Assembly (NCBI GenBank): GCA_019925095.2 | Contig: CM034407.1 | Coordinates: 17,490,710-17,554,709 of the forward strand | Reading direction: 5' to 3' | From: Dendrolimus kikuchii | Taxonomy: Eukaryota; Arthropoda; Insecta; Lepidoptera; Lasiocampidae | Length of the DNA: 64,000 bases | Shown: one piece after another, positions 10,916 to 21,767 of the stretch | How the letters are laid out: each line of letters starts with the position of its first letter | How positions within the stretch are numbered: the stretch's first letter is position 1 | Translations under genes and position numbers: made by a program | Notes under the pieces: model-generated | What the model was told of the DNA's origin: nothing | Seen by the model: the letters and a program-made list of their open reading frames with translations, nothing else | The model's database searches: none

Positions 10916-11984
10916 ACACTAGTTTTAAGTATTTTTTTATAATTTTACTAACAAACATATGAATTTCATGACATAATTCGAAATACATGATTATTAATAA
11001 TATTATGCTAAAGTTTTAATGAACATGTATTTTAGTAATATAATTAATGTTGTCCGTAATTGGGTATGGCAATATCATGGGGAACGAATCGGTCTGTCCT
11101 TCTATTTTTAATAATTTGCGAGAAATTCATCTAGCCCTTAACTCTCAGTATGTTTTAGGTACTTGATGAATTTGAAGTCATCTCCTGAATTTTTCAGTTC
11201 CGCAGCTATTTTAGTAAAAACGAATGCTGATAATGTCCATGTCCGTCAATCCGTTAGTCCATCTGTCACTACATAATTGTGCACTAAAATTGCAAAGAAT
11301 TAAAGATTTAAGAATGTAAGGTGTATTATGACTTTTTACTTAAGACAAGAAGTGGGTAGATTTTATTTTCTAATATTAAGTAAGAATTATATATATACAT
11401 GTGTGTGTGTGTGTTTGTCCTCCTACGAGCTTTTAAATTCAAGAGATGAAAAATTCCGACAAAAATGAGGATATAGTATCAATAAATATTTTCAATTAAA
11501 TTTAGTTTTAGTTAGATGACATAAGTGATTTTAAGTAAGTTGTGATATAAATCGAATCTATGGCATTTAAATGAGATGCGAGTGAATTATGAACTTAACT
11601 ACTATTAACTTTTATAAAAGAAAACAAAACACAAAATAATTGGCACATCTAGTAAATTTTAATTCTAAAGCAAACGTATCTTACGTTAATTATTTTCATA
11701 AATGTCAAGTAAAGTAGTTCACGTATATGAAATACTCTTCTCTTTTCTTCTCTACACTGAACTGCTCGATGACCGGCTTAACTTCGCAACTCGGCGGTTC
11801 AAGAGCTTAATTAATATTATCTCCTAAGAATTTTCAACTAAAATATGAAAGACATTGCTTTAAAGATAAATGTATTCTTCAAGTTGACAAAAAGAGCCGT
11901 TCAAGTCAATACCTCACCAGCAAGTTAGTTATTGACTTGCTAAACGTTTAAATTTCTAATTTTTGTATCGAAAATGATTAATAT
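10916..11984. other. AT-rich intergenic DNA
   Basis: No gene is seen. A (TG)n run lies at 11399-11416. The text at 11200-11280 (CCATGTCCGTCAATCCGTTA) resembles Helitron-like internal sequence but is too short to call. Confidence 0.4.
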
Positions 11985-12472
11985 TGCTACAACTTAGGTT
12001 CCGATAAAAAAAAATCCTAATCTGTAAAAAAACACATTTTATTACCTGTCAGCATTTGAACTGATTGTAATCCTTTTATGATCGTCTTCTTTTGTTTACT
12101 TATTTATTGGCATACGTTTCTAGAGAACAGCCTATTGTTCTCGTTTATGGCCGCTTGCGGCTGAATCGTTAGCCAGGTGTTGCGGATTACGTCGACTAAG
12201 ATACGGGCACATTTGTATTCGTGAGGTATAAAACGGCCTGATGGAGAGAGGGGGCAGTGAAGCTACGCTACGTTACGAGCGAGACGTGTGTAAATTCGGG
12301 AATCTAATATAGACGGACTTTGCGCGTTTTATTGAATTACGATCTTCTGCGTTACGTTTGGATTTGTTGTGTTCAGTTATATATGTACCTGTGTTATACG
12401 TCTTTGTATAGTTCTAATAAACTTCATAATAATTCTAACGGCGTTTTAATTCGAGTCCCGCAACTCGTAACA
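11985..12472 (+). mobile_element. Solo LTR, family LTR-1, with 4-bp duplication
   Basis: Starts TGCTACAACTTAGG and ends GCAACTCGTAACA; ATAT is repeated at 11981-11984 and 12473-12476. Internal landmarks are AACAGCCTATTGTT, a TATAAAA promoter box near 12227, GGACTTTGCGCG, and CTAATAAACTTCATAAT as the poly-A signal region. A 4-bp duplication fits a Ty3/gypsy-type integrase. No internal region follows, so it is a product of LTR-LTR recombination. Other copies: 42374, 45656, 46675, 48327 and 49078. Confidence 0.85.
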
Positions 12473-12626
12473 ATATTTAAGAAAATATATTTCTTGCCAA
12501 TAATACCCACGTGACTTCGATAAGTGTATAAAATCTCATACCTATCTTAATTTTACAAAGAGGTAAAGTTTGTGAAAGTAGAAAGCTACACTATTCTTCT
12601 ACTACCCTCTTCTTACTTCTAATACC

Positions 12627-12885
12627 CTCTGTGGTTGAGCTGGCTACGCCTTTGCCGGCCTACCTCACTGCAACGCAGAGGCTTCGTGTTCGATTCCTGG
12701 TATAGTAAATTTCGGAAATGTATTTTCTCCGTTATTTACTATGGTCTGGGTGTCTGGGATGGGCCCCAGAGTGGTCCATTGTATATTACCCACAACACAA
12801 GCGTAACTTGCTTAATTTGGGGATATACAATATGTGCATTTGTATGCCGATTATTAATTTATTTATTTATTCCTAAGTGATATAT
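12627..12885 (+). mobile_element. tRNA-derived SINE
   Basis: The head has a Pol III A-box-like TGGTTGAGCTGGC and a B-box-like GTTCGATTCC at about 12690-12699. The body follows with CTCCGTTATTTACTATGGTC, GGGTGTCTGGGAT and TTGTATATTACCCA. Related copies are at 32889, 35510 (minus) and 62898. This copy has a changed B box (TG instead of GG before TTCGA). Confidence 0.75.
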
Positions 12886-13097
12886 TTATTGGCTATATTT
12901 GATTGTAATTAATAATGTTATTTTTTTAATGACACTCAGCGAAGTGGTCACGGATTAGCTACTCTTAATTAAAGCTGTAATATACCAATAGTTTAAAAAT
13001 AAATGTATAAAATGTTATCTAGGCATCGCTTTAAATAAGTTCTTGCCGTTTTCGCTGAAGAGGCCACCCGATGCACTATTCTTTTTTACATCTTATT

Positions 13098-13312
13098 CTT
13101 ATATATTATTATTATATATATATATTATTATTTATTCTATTGCCAGGTGGTAGGGCATTTGCCCGACTGGAAGGTGTGTCGTGGCCTTCCACGACTTCTG
13201 CATCCATCCACTTTTGCATTGTATATCTGTTTAGTCATTCTTTCATCATGCATTCTTTCCACATGCCCGAACCACCGGAGCATTCCTTTCCTTACCTTCA
13301 CCCCGACACTCT
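13098..13312. repeat. Chimeric block: Rep-A start joined to an RTE-A fragment
   Basis: A (TAT)n-rich leader and the start of Rep-A (CCAGGTGGTAGGGCATTTGC, 13144-13171) run straight into 141 bp of RTE-A in minus orientation (13172-13312). The same leader plus Rep-A start is then repeated from 13313. The RTE-A piece is therefore flanked by direct repeats of about 70 bp, longer than an ordinary target duplication. Confidence 0.65.
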
Positions 13313-13360
13313 CATATTATTATTATATATATATATATATATATATTATTATTTATTCTA

Positions 13361-13592
13361 TTTCCAGGTGGTAGGGCATTTGCCCGACTGGATGGCTACC
13401 ACCCCTGGTTTAAAGTATGTCGCCATAATAACCTTGAGTTGTGTTCCGGCATTAGTGACCAGGTTCCAGTTTCCCTTAAGAGAGCAGCGGCGCATTTGTA
13501 GCAACTTTGGTGGTGCAAATGTCCATAGGCGATGGTAATCGCTTTCCATCAAGTGGGCCGTCTATCTGTCTGCTGATCTCCTGCAATAAAAA
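13361..13592 (+). mobile_element. Rep-A copy, starting at CCAGGTGGTAGGG
   Basis: Runs from CCAGGTGGTAGGG to the A-tail at 13580-13595. It lacks the first ~75 bp of the family, like several other copies here. Confidence 0.75.
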
Positions 13593-13600
13593 AAAAGTCT

Positions 13601-13930
13601 ATTATTCTTTATATATAACAAAATATTATTGTAATTTTACAAAAAATCGTATTTACGTTTAAATGACGATGAAAGTCTAATAAATAATTGAAATTACTTT
13701 TGCCTGAATATTTATAATACTTGTACCTTCTATACATTTAAATATAGTGATTGTTAAACATCAACATGACTGGATAGGGTGGGCTCTTAAAACAGCAATG
13801 ACACGTAACGAAACGACATAGAGTAATATATAAATAAATAGACTTGATTTTTACAATCGCTTTACTTTCGCAAATCCTCTTTAGCAATACAGAAAATATA
13901 AATTAGTACGTGATAAATAGTTTATGTATT
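13601..13930. other. AT-rich intergenic DNA, no gene seen
   Basis: Nothing recognised. Confidence 0.4.
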
Positions 13931-13934
13931 CACT

Positions 13935-14180
13935 GGCAACTTCGTCCGCATGGAATTTAATTTAATTTGCCTTCCGGTGCTGGAAGGTCGGCGGCGTGCG
14001 CGTGGGCCTTTCAATTTATTTTTCTAAAATAAAAGTAACCCAAGTTACACCTTATAACATCAGCTATCTGCCAGTGAAAGTCTTGTCAAAATCGGTCCAA
14101 ACGTTTCCGAGATTAACCGGAACAAACAGATGTGGACAAAAAAAATTAAATTTGTTTTTTTATAATATTTATATACTTTT
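13935..14180 (+). mobile_element. Helitron-like fragment (HEL-3)
   Basis: Contains CAACTTCGTCCGCATGGAAT, AAGTTACACCTTATAACATC, AGCTATCTGCCAGTGAAAGT and AAAATCGGTCC. From memory this order is the usual interior of the abundant lepidopteran non-autonomous Helitron-like elements. No CTAGT end is present, so this is a fragment. Confidence 0.6.
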
Positions 14181-14189
14181 ATATATATA

Positions 14190-14417
14190 GAGGACTTCAT
14201 AAAAATGGGTGTACAGACAAAAGTGCAGTTTTAAACAAGGGACAAAATTGTGAATAAAACAAAACTAGTTGATTGTATGAGGCTGAAATTTGGAATACCC
14301 ATCTATTTAGGTACATCAGAATACTGATAAGACTTTCTAAATTGTAACATGCATAGTTTTTAGTAAACAAAAAAAAATTGCATTTTTGCGTATACGCCTA
14401 CATGTTATGAAGCCCTC
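14190..14417. mobile_element. Small inverted-repeat element (Tc1/mariner-like MITE)
   Basis: The ends are GAGGACTTCATAAAAATG and the inverse of GAGGGCTTCATAACATG, differing at a few places, with TATA-rich flanks. There is no coding sequence. A TA-target MITE is likely, but the duplication cannot be fixed because the flanks are TA repeats. Confidence 0.5.
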
Positions 14418-14794
14418 GATATAGTATATACGTTGATATGCATTTAGTAAAAAGCTATTATTTAGGCATTACAAACAGACACTACAATTTTATTTATTTG
14501 TATTGTGTAGATAAATGGTAATTAAAATAACTGAAGAGTAGTGAAACCTTGATTAACAAGACTTGCTGCCACTAAAAACTTAATTTTTGCTGCCACTAAA
14601 AGCTATACGAAGAAACCGGTTCAGGGTGTATACACACGAGCGCACGTAGCGTGTTATGTCGACAATTTTCAAGTGCGAGCGTCTAGTTTATTTGCACCGC
14701 TCAAGTGTTGTAAACACAGCCTTAGGGTAACGCGGATTTAATTATTTTGGATATGGCATGTTAAATAAAAAAATATATAAGTTAAAATTGTATT
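14418..14794. other. Intergenic DNA, no gene seen
   Basis: Nothing recognised. A short direct repeat TTGCTGCCACTAAAA occurs twice at 14563-14602. Confidence 0.4.
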
Positions 14795-15990
14795 GAAACT
14801 TTCGGACCGTGGGTTGGTAACGCCATAAGCCTCTACAAAGATCTATCAAAAGGACTCGTAGACTTTCCACGTGATTGAGGGCTGGTTCCTACTTCGGACA
14901 ACGGATCAGTATGGCGATCCAATGAGGTAACGTAGCCAGCCTTCTGGGAACCTTACTCATACCCCAGCTTCGATAACCTAGGCTCAGTATTCTACTTATA
15001 ATCTTATGCATAGCTGGGCATTAACTCGTTAATCGTTAATTAACGAAGTTACCATTTCGAGTAACGGATTAACATTTAAGTTAACTTAAATATATGTTAA
15101 CGGAGTTGTTAACTTCCGTTAAATTTCCCAATGTCCGTTAATCGTTAATCCAGCAACAAATCTTTAAAGAGTAAAGCTCAAAGTCTCATCAGAATGTGGC
15201 TAGACAGTCGAAAGACTCGTTAAATGATGCGGCATTCCTCGGGGAACAGATATTCGCAAATCTGTTTATTAAATATAATACTAACAGTATTATACCCTCA
15301 ACCGCTGCAGTTGAACGTCTTTTCTCCACGGGCAAGAATATAATACAGCCAAAACGACCCTCGCTTTCAAACTAGAACTTCAACATATTATTGTTCATGA
15401 AGGGGAATATTCATATTATAGCAGATGACTAAATTGACAAATAAATTAGACGGGTTAGTATCGTTTCGTCTAAAATGTAAGTGGTCTATGTAAAAATTCG
15501 TCTAAATAGCAATTGGTCATTATATTACTACCAAATTGTCTTAAAATTTGTTCGTCTAATTAGTGTTTCGTCCAGAACGCAACTAGTCTATCTTAATAAA
15601 ATAAATTCTAAACCTTAATCCAAATGAATGAAAAAGCATTGTTTATTAACATGCCTATATTAAACACTAATAATTATACCGGTTTTTTTTTGTTTCTAAC
15701 CTGTTAACGTCCAAAACGAACAGTCTTTATTAGAAGATGCAATTTTTATCACATGTTAACGGATTAACGATTAACGTTAACTAGCGTTAAATTTTCTGAA
15801 ATGTAACGCTTTAACTTTTAACGAAGTTAACTTTTTCAGTAACGGATTAGCGATTAATGAAGTTAACTATTTGATTAACGGTGCCTAGCTATGGTCTTAA
15901 GATATTATAGATAGAATACAATATATGTTAAGTATCTTCCATTGTACTTGTTTATAATTTAATGTACCTAATATTAATTTTAATTAGGTT
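14795..15990 (+). mobile_element. REL-LINE 3' fragment split by a hAT element
   Basis: 14795-15008 matches the end of the REL-LINE copy at 40441 (TTCGGACCGTGGG, CGGATCAGTATGGCGATCCA, GAGGTAACGTAGCCAGCCTT, GGCTCAGTATTCTACTTATA). The match resumes after 15893 (ATAGAATACAATA). The hAT remnant 15009-15893 sits between. The copy at 40796 (TATAGTCTTGAG) shows the empty site. Confidence 0.65.
15009..15893 (+). mobile_element. hAT transposon, internally deleted, with hATC remnant
   Basis: The inverted ends CATAGCTGGGCA and TGCCTAGCTATG differ by one base. Flanking 8-mers ATCTTATG and GTCTTAAG agree at 6 of 8 positions, fitting the 8-bp duplication of hAT elements. Near 15290-15380 a plus reading gives TAAVERLFSTGKNIIQPKRP, which matches the start of the hAT C-terminal dimerisation domain (A-x-VERLFS). 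Most of the transposase is gone. The ends are rich in GTTAA/TTAAC words. A block at 15420-15600 with repeated TTCGTCTAA may be a further nested insertion. Confidence 0.75.
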
Positions 15991-16089
15991 AAACATTAAT
16001 GCAATAAATATGGAATGCAATGTAACTATCTGCACTGGACAATACAAGATTTATATCTATATATGTAAAAACTTACGTTTTTAATATGT

Positions 16090-16700
16090 ATATTGATTTT
16101 GTTACTGGATAAATCCGGCTCGAAGGCTGATCGGCTGATCCTCAAACGTCCCTTGTCCGAGCTTTCACCTCCACGACGGCCGGCCGCTTTACAGGCTGAC
16201 CCCATCATTTGTTAGCCGGAGAGCTGGATCTTTCCAACTGTCTCAGGTCTCACCTCAAAGTGAGAGAGGGTGCGCAGATCAGTGAGATTATTTGCGGAGA
16301 ATCCGGTTTCCCCGCCAGTCACCCGCACGGCCGTAGCCTACGGCGACTGAATATAGTCATGCACGAATTTCTGTCGCCGTCGCTGACTTTACTCTTCCTG
16401 GGCTGCGTAGGCAAAGTCACGCGCCCGCTTCTCGACTGTCAACAAGGCATGATGCTCGATGCTGACTGTCGCCCGCCATTCCTCCTCAAAAGACTACGGC
16501 AGATGGGCGCTTCTCCTGACATCGTAAGGGAGGGGTAAGTAAATATCAGGTTTGGAGGGACAGAACTAGGATCAAAGATTGGAAGTGGATATGTGGGACA
16601 CCACTGCAACAGAAGAAGGGGGATATAGCAGTGGCCCCTCGGAGCCCCGGAGACGCGTCCCATTCTACCGCTGCTTTACGGAGCTCTGCCCAGTCGTATC
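16090..16700. other. GC-rich block of unknown nature
   Basis: The block stands out from its AT-rich surroundings. Frames of 109 aa (16209-16538 plus) and 74 aa (minus) exist but show no domain I recognise. It could be an untranslated region or Gag part of an unlisted retroelement, or a host exon. No second copy was seen in the window. Confidence 0.4.
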
Positions 16701-16789
16701 ATTCAACCTAACCTCACATATACTCGTACTTAATTTCTTAAGTTTTCGCGAATAGTATACATAATAAGACTACGTTTTAACGGTTTTAA

Positions 16790-17090
16790 GTAAGGTAATT
16801 TATTTGATTTTTATTATTCCGACGTTTCGGCCACTTTTCAGTAGCCGTGATCACGGAAGACAAAGATGTCAAATGTCAATGAGTATTGCTAAAGTTTTAT
16901 TTAGCCCACCGCCAACTTGTTCATTTTAATTATTTAGTTTTAATTTTGCTTATGATTATTATTATTCTATGGGAGCCTAATCTAATTTACCACCGCTTCG
17001 CAACATGTTGTGGCTTGAAGAGAAGAAGTGGCGCAAGAAACTCTTCAGCAAATATGCCTAGCTCTAATAATATTATATAATATTAAAATT
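16790..17090 (-). repeat. Rep-H copy (probable LINE 3' region)
   Basis: Shares CCGACGTTTCGGCCACTTTTCAG-type text and the ATTATTCTATGGGAGCC block with 30690-30950 in opposite orientation. It shares GCGCAAGAAACTCTTCAGCA and a CGCTTCGCAACATGTTG block with 36565 and 39238. No coding frame is seen. Confidence 0.55.
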
Positions 17091-17109
17091 AAAATGGGTG
17101 GGAGTTATA

Positions 17110-17240
17110 CTTCTCAAAACTCTAATTTCTACTGCATTTATCCAACTTCCATGCTCCTTCTGTCATACATTAATGCAGGCAACAACACCCCTTGATAGAC
17201 AGCCAAGCATAATTGACAGCCAAGGCACTTTGTGGCTGTT
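17110..17240 (-). pseudogene. Diverged RTE-like LINE fragment
   Basis: The minus reading gives CLAVYQGVLLPALMYDRRSM, aligning with the AVHNAVLVPTLTYGSESW region of RTE-A but clearly a different, older family. The RTE-A piece at 17241-17371 abuts it. Confidence 0.45.
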
Positions 17241-17371
17241 ACATACATAACTTCACGCCAGTTCCCTTGCGGGGTAGGCACGAACAACAGAGCGCCATTC
17301 ATGCTTATTCTTACACACCTCACTTGCTTCTTTGACATTCATAGCTCTTGTCATGCACGCTCGTCTGTTCA
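17241..17371 (-). mobile_element. RTE-A LINE, short 3' fragment
   Basis: 130 bp from the (TACA)n tail through AACTTCACGCCAGTTCCCTT to CGCTCGTCTGTTC. Heavily 5'-truncated; no certain target duplication. Confidence 0.75.
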
Positions 17372-17754
17372 TAGCTGTATTCCATAATAGAGACGTTGAT
17401 AATAAAAAATGAACTTTACCCTATCCAGATCAAGTTAATCCCTGTATCAAGTACAAGAATCTTCAATTTAAACGTAGCCCGTTGTTTATATGAATACACG
17501 CTCGTACACACACTACCGTTTAAGCACCTGGGTTTATTTACATGTTCAAACAACGTACCTACATAAATTATATACCTTAGTAGATAACTCTTTAATCATT
17601 TTAAGAAATATACACATCTATGTGTACATAGAAAGGGTTTGCCGGGTTTTATAAGCTATTAAATTAACCCTTTCGTATACTAAAATTAGTATACTGTTGC
17701 ATTTTGCGGTATATTTAGTATTCTATTTATTCATCTCTAGGCGTCCAGCACCAG
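17372..17754. other. AT-rich intergenic DNA, no gene seen
   Basis: Nothing recognised. Confidence 0.4.
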
Positions 17755-17762
17755 AGTAAGTA

Positions 17763-18014
17763 CATACATACATAACTTCACGCCAGTTCCCTTTCGGGGT
17801 AGGCACGAACAACAGAGCGCCATTTAGGCTTATTCTTACACACCTCACTTGCTTCTTTGACTTTCATAACTCTTGTAATGTACGCTCGTCTGTTCTTAAG
17901 GCTCCTGACATCACCTTCTGCTAGTACACGATCAATTTGATCATGGAAGGTGTGTCGTGGCCTTCCACGACTTCTGCATCCATCCACTTTTGCATTATAT
18001 ATCTGTTTAGTCAA
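17763..18014 (-). mobile_element. RTE-A LINE, short 3' fragment
   Basis: Frame 17778-18014 (78 aa) ends in the family C-terminus. AGTAAGTA is duplicated at 17755-17762 and 18015-18022. Confidence 0.8.
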
Positions 18015-18022
18015 AGTAAGTA

Positions 18023-18466
18023 TTCTGTAGATAAATGAGCATTAAAAAACTGTGATAAGAAATTGAATCATCAATGATCATCATCACACCACTTCAGTTG
18101 CTGAATCTTTACCAAGCACAATGTTTTGTGGAACGAATCGTCAGGTCTGCCTCCTAAGCCACAGAATAGGTTTAGGTGGATCAATGAATGATTAAAAATA
18201 ATTATTATTCAATCTGTTCCGTGACAACCGGTGGACTTCCATGCACAAAAGGAGACACTGGCCTGTCGAAGCCTTGAATGCTCTTCTAGTCCAGATGTTC
18301 CACAGATCTTATATTAGCTCGACCGGTGACTGTCCATGTCTGGTATATGTTGGCTTGGTTGTTTAGGTTTTCCTAGATAAGTAAGGGTAGCTTGGGTCCC
18401 CAGCGGGAATACGTAGTTATTTTATTAACGTTAAAAGAAGTTTTTAATAGTGTGGAGTAATAATAG
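18023..18466. other. Intergenic DNA, no gene seen
   Basis: Nothing recognised. Confidence 0.4.
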
Positions 18467-18735
18467 GTTGGGGAAAAAGTCTTTTCGCATATAGTACGTA
18501 TGAACTTGTATCTGGCTGGTTTTGGTATCATTCAAAAGTTTTAATTTTAAAGAAGACAATTCCGAATTCAAATATTTATAAAAAATTTGTAGCAGCTGAT
18601 ATTTTGAAAATCGAGCGAGTCTCAAATTAACCGCCGTCACAGCTTTTTTTATTTTTAACTCTCTTGACAGTGACATAGATTGACATTAGTACTGTCATTA
18701 GCTATGTCTTTTTTTTAATGGTGCAAGTGCAACGT
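18467..18735. mobile_element. Mariner-like terminal fragment
   Basis: TAGGTTGGGGAAAAAGTCTT at 18465-18484 resembles the terminal inverted repeats of insect mariner-like elements and is preceded by TAATAA. No partner repeat and no transposase frame are found, so only one end is present. Confidence 0.45.
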
Positions 18736-19255
18736 TACAACAAGTACGGTCTTGCATGGAATACTGCTCTCATCTTTGGAATGGATCAGCTAAATACCAG
18801 CTCAAGACACTCGAGTCAATAGAGAAAAGAGCTAGGAAACTGATAAACAATAACCGACTATTCGACGAGAGGCTTCAGACCCTAGATTATCGACGTAAAG
18901 TCGCTAGTTTCTCGGTATTCTATAGGATACACTTCGGGGAGTGTGCCACGGAATTACATGGATTGGTTCTTCCCTCATCCTTTTACCACCGGATAAGCAG
19001 ACGTACGCGCTCAGACCACCCATATATGGTGCAAATATCAATAAAGCGGATGAAACGCTATGCTTTCACTTTTATCATAAGCACCGCTGAAGAGTGGAAC
19101 TCTTTACCGTCGTGTCTTTCCTGAAGAATATAATCTAGGTGTCTTTAAGTCTTGCGTGAACAGGTATATTCTAGGTAAGCGTGCTCCACCTTAGACTGCA
19201 TTTCCACCTGACATCAGGCGCAACGTCAGTCAAACGCGAACCTAGTCATTACAAA
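18736..19255 (+). mobile_element. CR1/jockey-like LINE C-terminal fragment
   Basis: Frame 18756-19124 reads MEYCSHLWNGSAKYQLKTLE, then RARKLINN, YRRKVASFSVFYRIHFGECA, LHGLVLPSSF and AEEWNSLPSC, the typical end of a CR1/jockey-type reverse transcriptase protein. A frameshift follows near 19122, after which a FKSCVNRYILGKRAPP-like reading continues. An A-run at 19252-19262 marks the 3' end. Confidence 0.75.
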
Positions 19256-19351
19256 AAAAAAACATTGATTATTGCTTCAAACTTCAAAAATTTTGATGAA
19301 TCAAATCATAAATAAATCTATTATATATTTATATGTCATTGTAGATCACGG

Positions 19352-19690
19352 ACCATAAAAATGGCCCGAATTTTTGGAGGGCTTGCATGGGGCTATGGGA
19401 AGGCGAAGACATAATACAGGCCTCTTGACAAATTTAATCTAAATGTAGCGTGACATTGACCAGCGATTGTCCCTGTGTACACCATGTAAAAATGCACCCA
19501 AGGACAAGCGCCGGTCAGTGTTGGACTATTGTAGGAAATGAGAAGAAAAGATACCGGTGAACTGCTAGTGGAACTAGGGATCTGGGATTATGGGGACTAT
19601 GGCGTCTGCCCGTTGCAATGTTTGGGGAAAATGGAAATATGGGCAGACGTAGGCAGAGTGAAGAATTTAACGGATCGATGAGATTCGCCT
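19352..19690 (-). repeat. Rep-E copy, partial
   Basis: Opposite strand copy of the 3' half of Rep-E: CCATAAAAATGGCCCGAAT, TGACCAGCGATTGTCCCTGT and GACTATGGCGTCTGCCCGTT are present. The 5' part is missing. Confidence 0.7.
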
Positions 19691-19743
19691 CTGCGCCAGC
19701 TTAAACAGACCCTTGCTCTATCTCTAACTCCGAGAGGTCTTGG

Positions 19744-20067
19744 TTTTTTTTATATATTTTTTTATTGTAGGAGTTCAGCAGACAGGCAGATGGCCCACTT
19801 GATGGAAAGCGGTTACCATCGCCTATGTGGACATTTGCAACACCAAAAGTGCTACAAATGCGCTCCTGCTCTGTTAAGGGATAATCAAACCTGGTCACTA
19901 AGGCCGGAACACAACTCAAGGTTGTTATGGCGACATACTTTAGACCAGGGGTGATAGCCGTCTAGTCGGGCAAATGCCCTACCACCTGGCTGTGGGTTGT
20001 TCTGTCGCCTCTTACGACAGGCCGCCCGGCCGCAGGAAATTGTATTCTTTCTCCGTTCCTGCAAAGA
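19744..20067 (-). mobile_element. Rep-A copy, full length
   Basis: T-rich tail at 19744-19769, then all family landmarks to TTCTTTCTCCGTTCCTGCA near 20064. Confidence 0.8.
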
Positions 20068-20114
20068 TAAAAACTAGTCTACCTAGTTTGTTTGTCTGAA
20101 ATTAACACTGATAA

Positions 20115-20345
20115 ATAATAATAATAACCTCCCATAAATGTCCCACTGCTGGGCTCGGGCCTCCTATTATAGGGGAACGGACAGTATACCCGCCACGCTT
20201 GTCCAAGGCGTTATCTCCATGTGTAAGTTGTATCACGATGTTTTTCTTCACCGTTGTTAGCACGTGGTAATTGTAACAATATGCGCATTAGGTTAGAAGA
20301 CTGCATAAGTGGTGCATGCGTGCCGGCCAGGGTTGAACCAGCGCC
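20115..20345 (+). repeat. Dispersed repeat with CCCACTGCTGGGC
   Basis: Contains TGTCCCACTGCTGGGCTCGG, GGAACGGACAGTATACCCGC and GGTAATTGTAACAATATGCG. The same order in weaker form occurs at 63594-63760. The family is common in Lepidoptera by my recollection, but I cannot name it. Confidence 0.5.
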
Positions 20346-20354
20346 CTTGGAGTT

Positions 20355-21231
20355 GGTCTCAAGAGCTCGACAACCCTGCGGCCTATGGCGGCTACACGGT
20401 GGATGCAATCAGGCCACAGCTGACGGAATGGGTCAACCGTACCAGCGGCACCCTGACCTTCAAGACGACACAGATACTTACCGGACACGGATGTTTCGAT
20501 AAGTATCTGTGTCGCATTGTGGGCTGCTTGCCTTCCCCGGACTGCCGCCAGTGCGGCGCGCTCGACACGGCGTTACACACCGCACGTAGGTCAAGTCGAC
20601 TCGCTCTGCGACTTGGTCAAGGTCATGCTGCAGAGCAGCGACAATTGGGGGGCTGCGGTTACTTTTTGCGAGACAGTAATGTCACTCAAGGAGGCCGCAG
20701 AACGAGACAGGGAGAGAAGTCCTGCAGCGCGTGCCAATGCGTCTTCTCGAGGTCGCCGGCCTTCAGCTGGCACCCGGAGAGGAAGGTACGCGCATTACTT
20801 CCCTCCCTGAGTTAGGTTCCGTTTACCGCGGGGGGCCTTTAGCTTGCTAGGAAGAGCAAAGGACCTTCTACCCCCGCACAACGAAGTGGGGTGTGTTCTC
20901 CCAGGGCACAATCCAGGCACTTTATTGCGCTGGATCGGCTGGGCGTAACTATGTTCTAAATCTCAGCCTTTCCAACACATTCAAAGCGCAGGGTCGTCAG
21001 GGAGGAGGGGGTTTTTAGTGGGTATTGGGGTTGCTCGCCCGTGCAGCAACGCTCGGAGTCTTCCACACTATTCTGTGACGTCGATCGCGGACGGAGCGCT
21101 GCCAAGAGCATACTATTGCTGCAGTGTTATCGCCCCCGACCGACGCGTGTCGTTCCCCTAGCAACGACCCAGTTTGTGCGTAAATCGGTTAAGCATTTTC
21201 CCTCGCCTCAAAACCAAAAAAAAAAAAAAAG
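20355..21231 (+). mobile_element. R1-like LINE 3' end with poly-A
   Basis: The reading gives YGGYTVDAIRPQL, TQILTGHGCFDKYLCRI, a CRQCGALDTALHT zinc-knuckle (C-x2-C-x7-H) and, after a frameshift near 20590-20620, NWGAAVTFCETVMSLKEAAE. This order (TG-HG-F-Y-L, CCHC-like knuckle, FCE-VM--KE) is typical of the C-terminus of R1-clade elements. The 3' UTR has GGGCCTTTAGCTTGCTAGGA and CAGGCACTTTATTGCGCTGG and ends in an A-run at 21217-21231. The 3' UTR matches the insertion at 33936. Confidence 0.75.
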
Positions 21232-21578
21232 CGCCCTTTGAGTTTGGAACACGTGCGCTAGCCATTACGCTACTACGACTTGACACAGATAAAAAAACCA
21301 GTTAAATTTACATTAACGCTAGAGTAGACGCGGGCAAATATTATTTATATAATACAGGATTTTAATGTATTCCCGGGGCACGTAATAAAATAGGTATTGG
21401 ATATAAATGCGTTTATATGTTCTCATTAAATTTATACAACGCTCCTTTACGATCGAGTGTTGTGTTTACGTTTTATTATTTCCAATTTGTTCACACAACT
21501 GGCTGTTGCCAGTTGTTGTGTTGTTACACACAACACTGACAAGACAGAGGAAAGTATGAATGGTTGGCAAGTAACCCA
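21232..21578. other. Non-coding DNA next to the gypsy element
   Basis: No gene. The hairpin ACAACTGGC-TGTT-GCCAGTTGT at 21495-21516 stands out. On the gypsy strand this follows the shortened 3' LTR and does not match the end of the 5' LTR. Confidence 0.4.
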
Positions 21579-21767
21579 AATTTTGTATATGATATTTACA
21601 TAGCCGAACGTATTAATATAAAATATATAACCGGATTTAAAGAGATTAAATTCTGTACATTCTCATGACTAATTTTCTTTGTCTCTAATGTGACATCACA
21701 GTTGTCAATTATAAAAACATTCAATCTTGTCTGCCAGGCAGTAGGCGAACAGGTTTGTTTCGCCACA
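21579..21767 (-). repeat. 3' LTR, shortened
   Basis: Begins TGTGGCGAAAC right after the polypurine tract and matches the first ~188 bp of the 5' LTR. The match stops at 21579. The last ~49 bp of the LTR, including the terminal CA and any target duplication, are replaced by unrelated sequence. Confidence 0.75.
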
